A stretch of DNA of 64,000 nucleotides. Origin: Liolophura sinensis (Eukaryota; Mollusca; Polyplacophora; Chitonida; Chitonidae). A model generated the notes under the pieces. It was not told the origin of the DNA. It did no database searches and saw nothing but the letters and a program-made list of their open reading frames with translations. Each line of letters starts with the position of its first letter. Position 1 is the first letter of the stretch. Below are positions 28,701 through 43,500 of the stretch, piece by piece. The stretch spans positions 46,846,521-46,910,520 of the forward strand of contig NC_088302.1 of assembly GCF_032854445.1 (NCBI RefSeq). Direction: 5' to 3'. Made by a program: the position numbers and the translations under genes.

Positions 28701-31700
28701 TTATTGTGCTTACAGTAAGGCTGAAATTGCACGCGACAGATCAGACGTGATAACTATGGCAGATCTGGAGGCCAGGCCTGGCTCACCCAGCGTTGTTGTT
28801 GTACCAGGCTCAGATTCCTCAGGCTCCAAACAAGGTAACTACTGATATTATTCAATATTTATGCTTATAGGATAAAACTTATGTGAAAAGCACGTATATT
28901 GTAGTATTTATTAGTAGTATGGTATTTATTTTGTTTTTGACCATGAAGGGTCGTGGTCCGGTAAGGTGATGCATCGATGGTCCGGTAAGGCTTGTATATT
29001 GTACTGTAGGTTAAGGTTTTCAATGTACTCTGACGTTTTATGCTGGTTGGTTTGTATTTTTTAGTGAAAGTAAATTCAGTATTGGAGTGAAAATAATTTG
29101 ATTCTGGAATTCAAAGTAGGTGTGACCCTGTATTAATTTGATTCTAGAGGTAAATATGTAAGCTGGTGGAATCTTTATAGAAAGATTGTTGTTGTTTGCA
29201 ATATATTTATAGCAATATATTTGCAAAATGAGAGATGTATTGCAATGCCATCAAACTTCAACAGATTTTATTCAAGGCTCATTATTTAACATTGAAACTG
29301 AAGCGATGAAAGAAAAAAAAGAGATTCAACACTTTAAGAACATGAAATCCGCTGACTGTATACCTGTACTGCTTTCACATAAAGCTGTGATACCATAAGT
29401 TTATATATATGTGTATATATTTTATGTATACTTATATTGAAAACTTCATTTTTCCTCTGACACTTGAAATATCAATGTAAGTATATTTGTTGGAAATTGA
29501 ATGACTTGGGATATGGTGTAGTTGATCCAGTGATGCATAAAATATTGTGTTATACTGATATTTTATTTTCTAGAACTCCCATCTAAACTTCACATACCTG
29601 ATGACAATAATGACAAGAAACCAGTAGAAACAAATGTGGATTTTACAAACCCAGTAATCTCCCTTGATCAAGCCTGGAAGATGGGTAAGCCTCCACTTTG
29701 TTTATCACATATAATCAATTACTTGAATAGAATATGAATTCCTATACTCCCTAAGTGACCTATACAAATTATTTTTTCAGTGATAGAGGTTAAAAGAAAA
29801 CCCCACACCAAATGTATATATGCATCGGTAAAGTATCCCTGTGGGCCCCTGTGGCTCACTTTGTTAGCGTGCTAGCGCAGAGTAATGACCCAGAAGCCTC
29901 TCACCAATGCGGTCGCTGTGAGTTTGAGTCCAGCTCATGCTGGCTTCTTCTCCGGCCCTAAGTGGGAAGGTCTACCAGCAACCTGCGGATGGCCGTGGGT
30001 TTCCCCCAGGCTCTGCCCGGTTTCCTCCCTCTATAATGCTGCCTTTTGTCATATAAGTAAAATATTCTTGAGTACGGCGTAAAGCAGCATTCAAATAAAT
30101 AAAAAAATAAGTAAATTATCCAGCATGGAGTTCAGAATGCATAACTCTTCATAAACCCAGGCCATTAGGCGGAGTGTATTGTGTTATAGCAATTTTGTCC
30201 ATCTGTCCATCCGTATTTGTGTCCGGGCTATATCTCCATGCAGAGTTTTAATTTTTGGTGGATACATAGATGCACAGATGACGAAGTGTCGCGACTCACA
30301 TGTGTTCATTACCATGGTTGTCATGGTAATCACAGTCATTTTCCTTATGTATTCTATATAAATAAATATGATTTCGTTTCCAGGCTATAACTCCTTCTGT
30401 TTTCTGCATAGAGTTTTACTTTTTGGTGGGTATCTTAATACAAACATGACAATGTGTAGCTACTCACATTTGTTCATTTACACAGTTGCCATGGTTACCA
30501 TATCATCAGTTTCCCTATATATACTATATAACTAGACATGATTTCGTGTCAGGGTTATAACTCTAACTGTTTTCCACAGTTTTCATTTTTGGTGGATACA
30601 TACACAGATGACGACATATCACGATTCACATTTGTCCATTTACCGCATTGTCATAGTTACCATATACTATACTATATGAATAGATATGATATCGTGTCCG
30701 GGCTACAACTCCAGATCTTTTCCATGTAGAGTTTTAATATTTGGTGAATACATAGATACACAGATGATGATGTGTCGCTAGTCAGATTTGTCCATTTCCC
30801 CAGTTGTCATGTGACCAGAAAGCAATTTCCCTTTTATATATACTATATAAATAGATATGATTTCATGTCCCGGCTATAACTCCAACTATTTTCGCACAGA
30901 GTTTTCATTTTTAGTGGACACATTTGTCAATATGCCCTGTTATCACGTTAACAATGTACCTATTATCAACACCCATGAAGATTCCCCTCAGAGGTTGTAC
31001 TCGCCACAATGCTGCTGGTGTTCTAGTTTATACATTATACATTTCAAACAAATGCATTTGTTGTGGTGTATGTTGTGCACATTTGAACTCGTGTTATTTC
31101 TGTGATGGTGCCTAAGTGAGATATCTCAGTCAGCGAAATTGGAGCACACTGAGATAGTTGAAAGGGACTTCATGTCATCAGTTTTGATCAATCAGGTGTG
31201 AGTTATTTCTCTCAGGCGTGAGTTATTTCTCTAACTCCAGAACAATGTTGTGTCGGCTTATTTCACCCAAACCCAGTTTTTCCTTTTAACCCTATGTTTG
31301 TGGGGTATAAATGACAGGATATCATGTATCTGGTTGCTGTAGCATGCCACCTCCCATGGTCACGTAAGAATTCTTAATTAAAAGTTGATCTATAGAGTTA
31401 CCAACGTCAGAAAAAAATGCCTCTCTCTTTTTTTTTAATAACTTTTCTGGGTTTTTTTAACATTTCAGGATCAAAAGTGAACTCAGATGAAGATAAAAGA
31501 ATCCAGGAGGAAGACGAGAGGAAGAAAGCTGAGGATGAAGAACGAAGGAGAAAAGAAGAGGAGGAGGATAGGCTATGGGAGGAGGAGAGGAAACGGAAAG
31601 AGGATGAGAGGAAGAGGCGAGAACAGGACGAGTGGGAGAGAGAACAGCAGGAGCTTGAGAGAGTTCAAGGGGTAAAGGTCAAAGTTCATGAGGATATAGT

Positions 31701-33442
31701 CCACATAGTTACAGTATATCGGTGGGCAGTATAGGATGCACTTAGCATTGCTGTGGACGTGACGTTGTAGTCCTGAAAATACATGAAGCAGGAAATACAG
31801 CTGAATTCAACATGTTTAACTTGTTTCTTTTTAAATGGAAAATACATGTAGTTATGCAGTGTGAAGTTCAAGTGTTTAATGTCTATTTAATGCTCTAGTT
31901 TTTAAACTGCATGTAATAAAGGGCATGTACAGTTTCCGCTAACACATCTTAGCATAGTATTGTAAATAATGCATTTAATAGGAGATTAAAGCCTTCCAAA
32001 CAAACAAAAAGTAAACAGTAAGGTTTTCGGCAACAAGTGCAGTCAGAGATATTAAATCCTGTCACTTTCCTTTATCCCAAGTCCCCCGGTAAGGACTCCT
32101 CCATTAAGCAGGAAGAAGTTGTAGATGACCAGCCAGCTAAAGATGAGGATGGGGATGGCATAGACCCAGTCATGAAGCAGTATATGGCCATGGTTCAGCA
32201 GCAAAAGGAAGCAGAACAAAAGGTGAATTTCAGCTTTTCCTTAATGGCGCATTGAACTTGTTATAGCTGGAGCTATCATGCCCAGTCACTGTGATGTTCC
32301 TGTGCTCTCTGTTCCTCTCAGCTACACTGTACATATTTACATATAATGAGTTAACACTCCTCTACCATCTGCTTGTATGCTTCCTCCAGATATTAGTAAA
32401 ATCCTGCCATGAAATAATGCCGTTGTATACCCAGGTAGGAAGGTTACCATTGAAATAGTTGTACTTGATTCTTTCTTGTTACACATAACTTCTCTGCTTA
32501 CAGAAGGAGAAAGCTGTTCAAGATATTTTCAAGGTGAGAAAAAAAAATTCTGTAGCAATGGTGATATAATATATTAATGTGATCTGTTTGTACAAAATGG
32601 ATTACCGGTGTTAATTAATTTTTCATTAATGGTCATAGTGATAAAGGCTTTATAGAGCTCAGTAATTTTTGTATTCTTATGATTTGCTATATATCGTTTA
32701 TATAAAATCACCTTTTGTGATTCCATGTGTGGTGTGTTGAGTAGCCATGATGTAGTTTTTTAGTCTTCATCAGTTAAAGCGGGCTTATGTACAGTTAGCG
32801 TACTTCACATTTTTCAAAGTGAGTGATGCTGTGCTTCTTGCAGGATAAGACTCCAACGCAGTCTGAGAATGACATCTCATTTGCAGATGATGTGGGTTTG
32901 AAAAGGTATGTAGCATCAGTTTGATTTCAGGGAACTATGAAAAACAGGTTTTTCCTGGACACTTCGTGAGACAGGCCGCCTCGGGTCGTATGTGGGGAAG
33001 TTCTTCCAGCAACCTGCGGATCATGGGTTTCCTCTTACCATAATGCTGGCCGCCATGGTATAAGTTAAACATTTTTAAGTGTGACGTAAAACACCAGTTA
33101 AACAAATAAATAAAACTACTGTTGATCAGATTATGAGCAGGATAGCAATAAAATAATGTAAAAACCTGTGGAAAAAGGATAGTGCAACAGAATCCTCTTG
33201 TAATGTCACTCCATGGAATTGACGTCCGTTATTTATTGCACTATTCAATCCTCTTCCTGTGATTGAGCGATACCAGTGATCTTGTGTTCTTCATCTCAGT
33301 ACTCTCAGGATTTAGTTATAATGTTTATTACCTGTGTGGGCTTACAAATATACAACATGGATGTACAGTTATTACAGTGTGTGTTTGCATTGTTTTGTTT
33401 TGTTTTAGTGATAATGATTCCATTCCGGATTTTGACTGGTGA
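13734..33442 (+). CDS. OFD1: OFD1 centriole and centriolar satellite protein (complete, 29 coding exons)
   Basis: Coding exons: 13734-13829, 14325-14519, 15375-15443, 15903-15933, 16462-16569, 17260-17402, 17796-17885, 18487-18570, 18940-19046, 19599-19718, 20356-20429, 21229-21320, 21726-21803, 22506-22573, 23120-23163, 23416-23546, 24026-24137, 25662-25707, 25943-26219, 26672-26801, 27697-27816, 28119-28233, 28716-28834, 29574-29684, 31469-31671, 32082-32222, 32504-32533, 32844-32905, 33409-33442. They sum to 3030 nt and 1009 residues (human OFD1 is 1012), with phase kept throughout. A LisH motif lies at about residues 58-92 (NSLVLDYLRRMKFDYTLSVF). A long coiled coil follows, with family landmarks EVYSQRQ, MSDYGVLREEN and LNNEVY. 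Residues about 855-920 are an E/K/R-rich helix, then PVMKQYMAMVQQQ and the end SIPDFDW. In vertebrates OFD1 sits at centriole distal ends and satellites and is needed for distal appendages and cilium formation. Two donors (exons 2 and 11) are weak. Confidence 0.95.
18621..18782 (+). mobile_element. SINE fragment (OFD1 intron 8)
   Basis: 5'-truncated copy: CCTTTCCGGCCGTAAGTGAG, the family body, and the tail ACACCAATCAAATAAATAAA. Confidence 0.82.
19095..19310 (+). mobile_element. Second SINE family, diverged copy (OFD1 intron 9)
   Basis: Contains TCTTCACAAATATGGTGTGC, AACTTGCCAAAAGTTTGTGG and GCACTCTGGCTTCCTC, then a tail like the main family (GTATAAGTGAAACATTCTTG). It shares its upstream part with 25160-25330 and, in reverse, with 61892-62110. 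Confidence 0.6.
20679..20925 (-). mobile_element. Full-length SINE, minus strand, in OFD1 intron 11
   Basis: Tail at the left (ATTTGATTGGTGTTTCACTC), body with GCATTATGGTGGGAGGAAAC, and the tRNA head at the right (read reversed: Box B near TTGAACTCACAGC, Box A near CTTGGCCATGG). It is head to head with the plus-strand copy at 20966-21213. Confidence 0.87.
20966..21213 (+). mobile_element. Full-length SINE, plus strand, in OFD1 intron 11
   Basis: Head with GTTCAAGTCCAGCTCATG, body with GTTTCCCCCAGGC and tail ATTTTTGAGTATGATGTAAA. It ends about 15 bases before the acceptor of OFD1 exon 12, so its tail supplies part of that intron's 3' pyrimidine/branch region. Confidence 0.86.
22766..22905 (+). 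mobile_element. SINE fragment (OFD1 intron 14)
   Basis: 3' half only: CAGTTTCCTTCCACCATAAT, then TATAAGTAAAATATTCTTG and an AAATAAATAA tail. Confidence 0.8.
24405..24905 (+). repeat. Minisatellite expanded inside a SINE copy (OFD1 intron 17)
   Basis: 24405-24545 reads as a SINE head and body: Box A-like TTTGGCTCAGGTGGAG and Box B-like GTTCAAATCCAGC, then TTTGCCATTTATTTGGC. From about 24545 to 24840 there are about 15 tandem copies of an 18-20 bp unit close to GGTTTACTCTGGGCACTG. The array is followed by a SINE tail (ATAAGTGAACAGTTCTTGAG, then CACCAGTTAATGAATTAG). The unit resembles the SINE's own GGTTTATGCTGGGCA stretch, so the array looks home-grown. The long plus-strand frames here are an artefact of the repeat. 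Confidence 0.82.
25160..25345 (+). mobile_element. Second SINE family, 3'-truncated copy (OFD1 intron 17)
   Basis: TCTTCCACCAATACGGTGTG, GATTTGCCAAAGGTCAG and ATGCTGGGCAGTGCTG align with the copy at 19095-19310. It ends in a (CCACT)n-like run, CTCCACTCCACTCCACTC. Confidence 0.55.
26911..27690 (+). repeat. 108-bp tandem array carrying copies of the OFD1 exon 21 acceptor and 5' end
   Basis: Six near-identical units and two decayed ones. The acceptor-like ATATCAG is followed by GTATACAGAGTCCC at about 26940, 27047, 27154, 27262, 27370 and 27479; decayed copies lie near 27585 and 27650. The real exon 21 (27697) begins GTATACAAAGGCCC and shares the next 40 bases, including TATGGTCAGGTGACAGCC. Each unit thus carries intron end, AG and about 50 bases of exon, joined to a TGTGTGTGTGATTGATGG spacer. 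In frame, each copy hits TGA, so the units are not usable exons. Confidence 0.9.
29839..30110 (+). mobile_element. Full-length tRNA-derived SINE in OFD1 intron 24
   Basis: Complete head (GTGGCTCACTTTGTTAG and GTTTGAGTCC), body and (AAAT)n tail. The flanks carry an 11-bp duplication with one mismatch (GTAAAGTATCC at 29828-29838 and GTAAATTATCC at 30111-30121). Sense to OFD1. Confidence 0.88.
30180..30960. repeat. 168-bp tandem array, five diverged copies (OFD1 intron 24)
   Basis: The marker AGAGTTTTAATTTTTGGTGG recurs near 30242, 30409, 30577, 30727 and 30897, giving spacings of about 167, 168, 150 and 170. Units also share GATTTCGTGTCCGGGCTATA and a near-palindromic GTTGYCATGGTTACC-like motif. 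Not coding. Confidence 0.85.
32979..33114 (+). mobile_element. SINE fragment (OFD1 intron 28)
   Basis: 3' half: TCCAGCAACCTGCGGATC, CCATAATGCTGGCCGCC and the tail AAACAAATAAATAAA. Sense to OFD1. Confidence 0.8.
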
Positions 33443-33706
33443 AAGAAAAAACAGGTGATCCTGTGCAGCTCGACAGAATTCCGCCCAAGTCTTCACAGTT
33501 CGATGGGCATAAGCTGTCTACTTCAACACATTCAGGTCAAGAGATGTTATATTGCCATCTGTATTTTTAATTTGTAATCTTAGATAATATGAAAAGTATT
33601 CATTTATGGTTGTATATTAAAATTAGTATATCAGAATGTGTATGTAAAATTGTGTAATGAAATCACTATTTATTCATCTGTAATAAACATACATTGTATA
33701 CTTTTA
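33443..33706 (+). other. OFD1: OFD1 3' UTR with polyadenylation signal
   Basis: AT-rich sequence follows the TGA stop. A canonical AATAAA lies at 33682-33687, about 240 bases after the stop, so cleavage is expected near 33700-33710. The exact end is inferred. Confidence 0.6.
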
Positions 33707-34163
33707 GAATGAGTTTCTGAATGATTTACATTTCACTTGTGGAGAGTTTGTGCATTTCTGAAAATCGAGATAATTCAGCCAATCATGAGTTAAATTATGT
33801 TAAATGTTCAGTACGCACATCAATCAGTGAATCTTTTAGATGGTTACACAACATAGCAATCTGTACATCCTAATGACTCAGATCTCAGACAGTGGATTTG
33901 AAGATTTAAAGTCAATATTGTAATCATTTCAGAAAATTAAAGTGAACATAAAGCCTGCTACTATATATACATAGAAAAAAGGATGTAGGACACAGTTATC
34001 ACAGAAAAATATGTAAAAAATTCTGTAAAGTTTTGAAGGCGAGAAGATGAAGTTTAGTATTGGGGATATGCCACTGACGGACAATTCACTCCGAGTAGCC
34101 ATGTTGTAGAAGCTCTCTGTGAACTTGACCAATCACTAACACTGAAAGGGTCACGTGATAATT

Positions 34164-34228
34164 TGATTTATTTATTTGATTGGTCAGCATGAGCTGGACT
34201 TGAACTCACAGCAATCACATTGGTGAGG
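34164..34228 (-). mobile_element. Mini-SINE: head joined to tail, core deleted, target duplication kept
   Basis: Only about 65 bases: the tail (TTATTTATTTGATTGGT) runs straight into the tRNA-head side (CAGCATGAGCTGGACTTG). It is flanked by a 9-bp duplication GTGATAATT at 34155-34163 and 34229-34237, so it inserted as a unit or lost its core later. Confidence 0.75.
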
Positions 34229-34744
34229 GTGATAATTAGATGTCACATCACAAAAACCTAATTACTCTCAATTATCAGTGTGATTTCTTTTAGTGGGTAG
34301 ACAGATATCCAAAAAATTGCAATAAATTGGATTGTGCAGTTAGTTTAAGTTGTTAAACTAGTGCATTTTGTACCACGTATTTGTGAACAGAGAACTTAAA
34401 ATGGCTGCAGTGTACATGTTGGACAGGAGACTGCAGTAACTTGTCAGTGTGTTCTAGCAAGAAAACTGCCTCACGAGTCATTGTATGAAGAAAAATATTT
34501 TGGCTTTGCATTATATTTCCTCAGCAAAGTCAGATTTATTATGAAAATATCTTCCCAAAGTCTGAATGAAAGGGTCTGTTATAAATCAAAAGGTCCTGCT
34601 ATTTCAATAAATTCCCTGATGACAGCCCAGCCAGCTAGGCCTACTACACAACTGCTAAAACACAACATTTGTGTCCACGAACATTGCCCTGCCCGAGCCC
34701 CAAACTGAAAGTAACATCAGCCCTTTGAACGTGGAACAGAGCTG

Positions 34745-35755
34745 ATACTTTGTTGGGTACCAGGCGCTTTTGTTACAGAATAGCTTAGTGTCCTGTTAAT
34801 TGGTGTGTCCTTCTGACAGGAAGGCTTAATGTCCAGTTTATAGGCCTGCGCTTGTTTCAGAGTGGCTTAATGTCTTGTTAATTGGTGCATCCTTCTAAGT
34901 GACCAAATGAGTGGCTAGGTACTGATGATTGTTTGCTATTTAGGTTTTTTGATAAGCAGTGTAGAATTTTTTAAATATTTTTATAAAATTTCTGAAATAC
35001 TACTTTATTAACGAATTCAGATTTAGTTAGGATTTGCCTAATGTTGTCCTGTTACTTGTGTAGTTGTACCAAGATAGTTTAAGGTTGTCCCAATGTTTGG
35101 TACCACCTTGTTACAGTATAGCTTAATGTCCTGTCAATTTGTCTGTCTTTGTGGCAGGATGAGTTCATAATGCCATCATGAATTGGAGTGTCCTTCTGGC
35201 AGGAAAGCTTAATGTCCAGGTGTGTCTTTGTTACAGTGGCTTAATGTCATGTTAGTTGATGTGTCCTTCTGGCAGGAAGGCTTTGTCCTATTAATTGAGT
35301 ATCCTTGTAGCAGGATGGCTTAATGTCATGTTAATTGGGTTAATTTTCCGTTTCCTTCCACCATATTGGTGGTGGCCATAGAAGAAGGAAAATATTCTTG
35401 TGTATGGCTTAAAACAACAAAGAAGTAAATCAAATGTGTTGATTGGGTATGGCTTAAAACAACAATCAAAGAAGTAAATCAGATGTGTTAATTGGTTTGC
35501 CCTTGTGACAGGGTGGTTTAATAACACGCTAATTAAGTTTGGTTTTGATGGAGGATTTAAAATGTTAACTGGCTTGCCATTGTGGCGGTATGGCTTAGTG
35601 CCGTGTTAATTGGTGTCCTTGTGACAGTATGACTTAATATCCCGTGAACTGGTTTATCCTTGTGGCAGGATGGCTTAATGCCATGGTTATTATTGAGTTC
35701 GCGGGATCAGTGTCTTAATTGGGGTGTCCTTGTGAGTGTGGTTTTAATGACATCA
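34745..35755. repeat. Degenerate minisatellite, about 41-bp unit, between OFD1 and RPS3
   Basis: The unit is close to GGCTTAATGTCCTGTTAATT followed by GGTGTGTCCTTCTGGCAGGA. About 15-18 diverged copies, with a non-repeat gap at about 34905-35100. A SINE 3' fragment (35346-35432) interrupts it. Confidence 0.8.
35346..35432 (+). mobile_element. SINE 3' fragment inside the 41-bp minisatellite
   Basis: TTTCCTTCCACCATATTGG, then AAAATATTCTTGTGTATGGC and AACAACAAAGAAGTAAATC. Part of its tail (GGCTTAAAACAACAA with AAGAAGTAAATCA) is duplicated downstream near 35450-35480. Confidence 0.7.
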
Positions 35756-37329
35756 CATTGTCCTCCAGAAACATCATAAAGATGGCAAGATTTGGTTCTA
35801 CCAGCAGTTTATCCAGCCCTCCAGATCAACCTTTCAAATGTAATCTTAAGGCTTAGCACTAATGGTGCACTGGAGTAAACACTTCCTTCTGCAGACGATG
35901 AGATTGCAATATTTCCTCCATTAATTGGTGTTCACTAAAAGGTATTCAAGAATTTTTCACCTGTAGTCAGGTGGAGGATGGATTTAACTACCACCGCTGG
36001 CCAGGTATTTGACAAAAGCACCAAACTTACTGAATCTACAGCCAATGCTGGAAGGCACAAATTCCAAAGTGCTGGTTTGAAGTGCTAGCTTGTAGCAGTA
36101 TGGTGGATCCCTTGCTTGCACACAACAACCATCTGGCCCAATTAGGAGATGCCTTGCATGAGAAATGGCATCTATTTCCCCTTCACAGTACCAGGAAGCT
36201 GACAGGTGGTAAGAGAAGGGTTCAGGCTGTCATCCAGGCCCGTGGCAAATACACCAGATATTGACTTAAGATGCTTTAAGAGATACCAAAATGATGCTTT
36301 TATTGAGTAATTTCAACCATTGCTTCAAAACTGCTCACCCCAGAACCATACTTGTAAAGACATTGCTTCACATCAACACCAGTGATGATAGAAATGCAAG
36401 TGTTATCATCAAAAACACATGGATTCCAATCGTTTTGCCATTTTTCATTCCTGAAAGGGTCACACAGTTCACAACCAATCACATTTTACACTCTTGATAC
36501 ACAACAAGTGTACATGTGTACAAAATTGGCACGGTGAAAACCAGGGAGTTGCTTAATTAAAGCTCCTAGTGTATATATGATCGCCACCAATTTTTATGGG
36601 TGGAGGAAACTTCACAGTCTGAGGTAAAGCAACCTTTGGCAAATTACCCCTTATACCCCCGAGGCATTCCATACTTCAGATCAGTGGTCTTCAATTAACA
36701 CATACAGTTCAAGTGCTGTCAACCACTTCTTGCAGCCTAGTCCCCACCAAAAATGAGAACAGGACAATTCCAAATTCCCTTTTAATGCCAGTCAACCATT
36801 ATTTGTTCTATCATCTACTCCACTTAGAGATTGATCACTGATTGTCCACTTGAAATACAAGGGGTTTAATTAACCATAAGAGTCGGTTCATTTTCACTTT
36901 TCTGCTTTATACTTTCTACTAAAGTTTAAAAATCTTTGTTTATGTGGTTGATATGCTGCTGAGGAATTTTTCATTTAAACTCGGCCATCAGGTTAATAGG
37001 TGGAGAAAACTGGAGTTCCCTGAATAAACCACAGACTTCTGCTAAGCAGTAAACTTCCTGACTTAAAACCCACAGCCCAAGCTGCAAAAGGGGAGTTCAA
37101 TCGCTCTCCCTCATTGGTCAGACAGTTGATTCATAACAGCGTGGCAAGTTTTAAACTGTACTGCAGCTGAACATCTTGCCAGTATTTGACATTCTTAAAA
37201 TATTTACCATAATTATTCAAGGATTTGAATTTCCTAAATTTAATAACTAGAACTGAAAAAACTGCAATAACTACTGTCAACAAAGTCTAGTGCATTCTTC
37301 CAATGAACTGAATTGGAATTGACCTCAGA

Positions 37330-37870
37330 CGTGAAACAAAAAATTTGGTAGCAAGGTTACCAAAGAACTTGCCTGTAGAGACACAAATGCAAAACTTCAG
37401 CTCAATTCCTGAAGTCATGAATTTCATAATTTACAATAATTAACATGCAGCCCGAGCATCAGCAATGGGACATCACCCTTGTGTCATTCTGCCTAATGTG
37501 CACGTAAAATTTCAGGTCTAAACATGCTGTCCTTGTTGAGATACCACCCCTAACATTTTATTTAACACTGATTCCAATACACAATACATTAAGTCTGGAA
37601 TTTTGTAATTTACGGTATTTAATATACAAACATTGAATCAACTATGGAACATCCCCCTCATGCTATGGTGCTCTACATGAGCTCAATACCTGTAGTATTT
37701 AACATGCACACATGGAATGAATGATGGAACATCCCCCTCATGCTATGGTGCCCTACATGTGTGTAAACCCTGAGCTCAATACCATGCTTTTTAAGATAAC
37801 ACCCCTTACATTTTGTTTAACATTGCTTTCCCTGTTATGCTGATGTTCAGGGTAAGACATAGTCTGATAA
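37330..37870. repeat. Degenerate direct repeats downstream of RPS3
   Basis: The motif ATGGAACATCCCCCTCATGC occurs at about 37645 and 37727, with a related ATGGGACATCACCCTTGTG near 37465. CCTAACATTTTATTTAACAC near 37549 matches CCTTACATTTTGTTTAACAT near 37802. The pattern suggests two or three decayed copies of a unit of roughly 200 bp with a later 80-bp duplication. Confidence 0.6.
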
Positions 37871-38535
37871 TAAAAATTATTATTAGCTAATAATAATAAT
37901 AATAAAAACAAAAAAAACAAAACCACACTGATCCTTGATGACACGTTTAATGAGCTTTGTCTTGTACAAGAAATCAACCTCAAGCCACCATATCGGAAAA
38001 TCTGCAATTGAAAAAACAAAAAAACACTTGTAAGTAAATTAAACATGTTTAGTTTCATGTTTAAACTGAAAACTGCTTCAACAAAGAAAATTTTTGAAGT
38101 GGAGACTGCTGATTGGTTATGGGACTACATGGTCTGCATGGCTTACATGACATTTGATTTCCAGCACCCCTATGGTACAAGTCCTAAGTACCCTTTAAAC
38201 TATTACATGTATAAAGTCCGGACTCCCAAGTCAATTTCATTTCATGTTTGATATGCCAAATTTTGATATATGAGCAGTATTTTCTCATAAACTGATACAT
38301 ACACAAATTATGTACAAGCATATGCTGTCTAGTTCCCAGAACAAACTGCCATTTTGATTAAATTCCCTACTGTTCCTGAACCCCCAAAATAAAAATTCTA
38401 GACTTTTCAAGGACACTGAACTTTCCAAATTGTATGGAAGAATATTTAACAGCTTATGTGAACACTGCTTTTTGTATCTAGATTAACGGTTCATACGTAC
38501 TTATTTGTATGGTATGTTAAATTAGTGCAATACCT

Positions 38536-42237
<3,702 letters not shown>

Positions 42238-42270
42238 CTTTGATGGTCGCATTGAAAGGAAGTGATTTGG
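42238..42270 (-). promoter_or_regulatory. RPS3: Likely RPS3 start site with a 5' TOP tract
   Basis: Upstream of the RPS3 ATG on the minus strand, a pyrimidine run CTTCCTTTC (42262 down to 42254) lies about 17 bases before the start codon. Ribosomal protein mRNAs in animals typically begin with such a C-plus-pyrimidine (TOP) tract and have very short 5' UTRs, giving mTOR/LARP1-controlled translation. The start site itself is inferred from this pattern. Confidence 0.45.
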
Positions 42271-43500
42271 GTATACTGAGGCATTATGGGAAATCTTTCA
42301 GAAAAGTGAATAAAACGTGCGCTGTGTGGAGTTTGGTAAGTTCAACATGGGGGAGTTGAGACATATCGCAAAAGAAACCCAACGTTTGATTTGGAGGAAG
42401 AAGTTGGGAAAACATTTCTAACATTTGGTGACAGCACAAAGTGAGGGCCACATACTCACTGGTGTATGTCGTCATTTAACAATCAATGTTATATTTTGGG
42501 AGTGCATATGGTACAAACATCTAGTCAGGTTTGAAGTTTTTCCTGTACTGCAGCACATAGACCTCCTTAGCTCTGTAGGGCTGTGATAACGTATACTGTC
42601 ACAGCCCTGTTCTGTTCCATAAGCTTACCTTGAACACCTGTGTAGTTCACTTGCTGGCTTCAGTATACTACTGCTGGGCATCAAATAATTTGGCTGTCTG
42701 TAGTCACAGTCGTCTGAGCTATCAATTCCAGGTAGGAGCTCCGACGTGCCATCACTAGTAGATCCACACAAGCATGAAAGTATAGTAGGAAAATGGATAA
42801 ATTCCGGCTCCAGTCGCCATTTAAGGCACATGTATGTAAAGGAGTGGGGCAAATTTTCTTTGGAATGGTTTATATTAGTTGGTGCACATGTTATTTTAAC
42901 AGAGTTTTTGTAAGGTGTGAAGTGCGCATCATTTGATATACATGCCTAAATTAGGGAATAGGTCTCATATTATTGTCTATGATAAAAGTATTCAGATTCT
43001 GAAACATTTAACAGCCCATCTTGAAAGTTGTCAAGCTTTTCTTGACCAGAATATGTAACTTTTAATAATTTGTTTGAATTTCATAACTTCTCTCATGCTA
43101 CATGTATTTGAAGTATTATGGCTGGCCACCGTCGTATAAGTGAAGTATTCTTGAGTTTGACATAAAACACCAATCAAGTAAATAAATAAATCAGATGTGT
43201 TATGGCTAATTGTTTTTGACCTTGTGGCAGTAATTGGGTCACTCTTCTGTGATAAAAGGTCCGGTACCTGAAATGTAGGAGCATGAAGATTTTTGTGAGG
43301 CATCCTGTAATTTTTATGCTCTGACATAGTTCAAAAAGTTATGTTATGACTTATTAATCTTGTAAATATGTCTGTGAGTAAAAAGCAACACTCGTTTTGA
43401 TCATTTTCAAACTTGGTAGACAGTTTACCTATACCAGAAAATGTGATAATTTATTACTAATCATCTTTTTTTTAATATGGTTGACTCCAGGATAAAATTA
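42271..43500. other. Intergenic region between RPS3 and CTSO (head to head)
   Basis: This 1.2-kb stretch must contain the CTSO promoter and the distal RPS3 promoter. A SINE 3' fragment sits at 43114-43191, followed by about 75 bases related to the 41-bp minisatellite at 34745-35755. A pyrimidine tract ending CTCCAG at 43485-43490 looks like a 3' splice site just before the CTSO ATG pair, so CTSO may have an upstream non-coding exon here. No ORF in this gap looks coding. Confidence 0.5.
43114..43191 (+). mobile_element. SINE 3' fragment upstream of CTSO
   Basis: GGCTGGCCACCGTCGTATAA through ACACCAATCAAGTAAATAAA. It is followed by DNA related to the 41-bp minisatellite at 34745-35755. Confidence 0.78.

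Larger units (their letters stand above)
33707..38535. other. Intergenic region between OFD1 and RPS3 (tail to tail)
   Basis: 4.8 kb without a supported gene. It holds a mini-SINE (34164-34228), the 41-bp minisatellite (34745-35755), weak minus-strand remnants of the second SINE family (about 35890-36080 and 36560-36680) and a degenerate duplication at 37330-37870. ORFs here are short and show no conserved motif. Confidence 0.6.
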
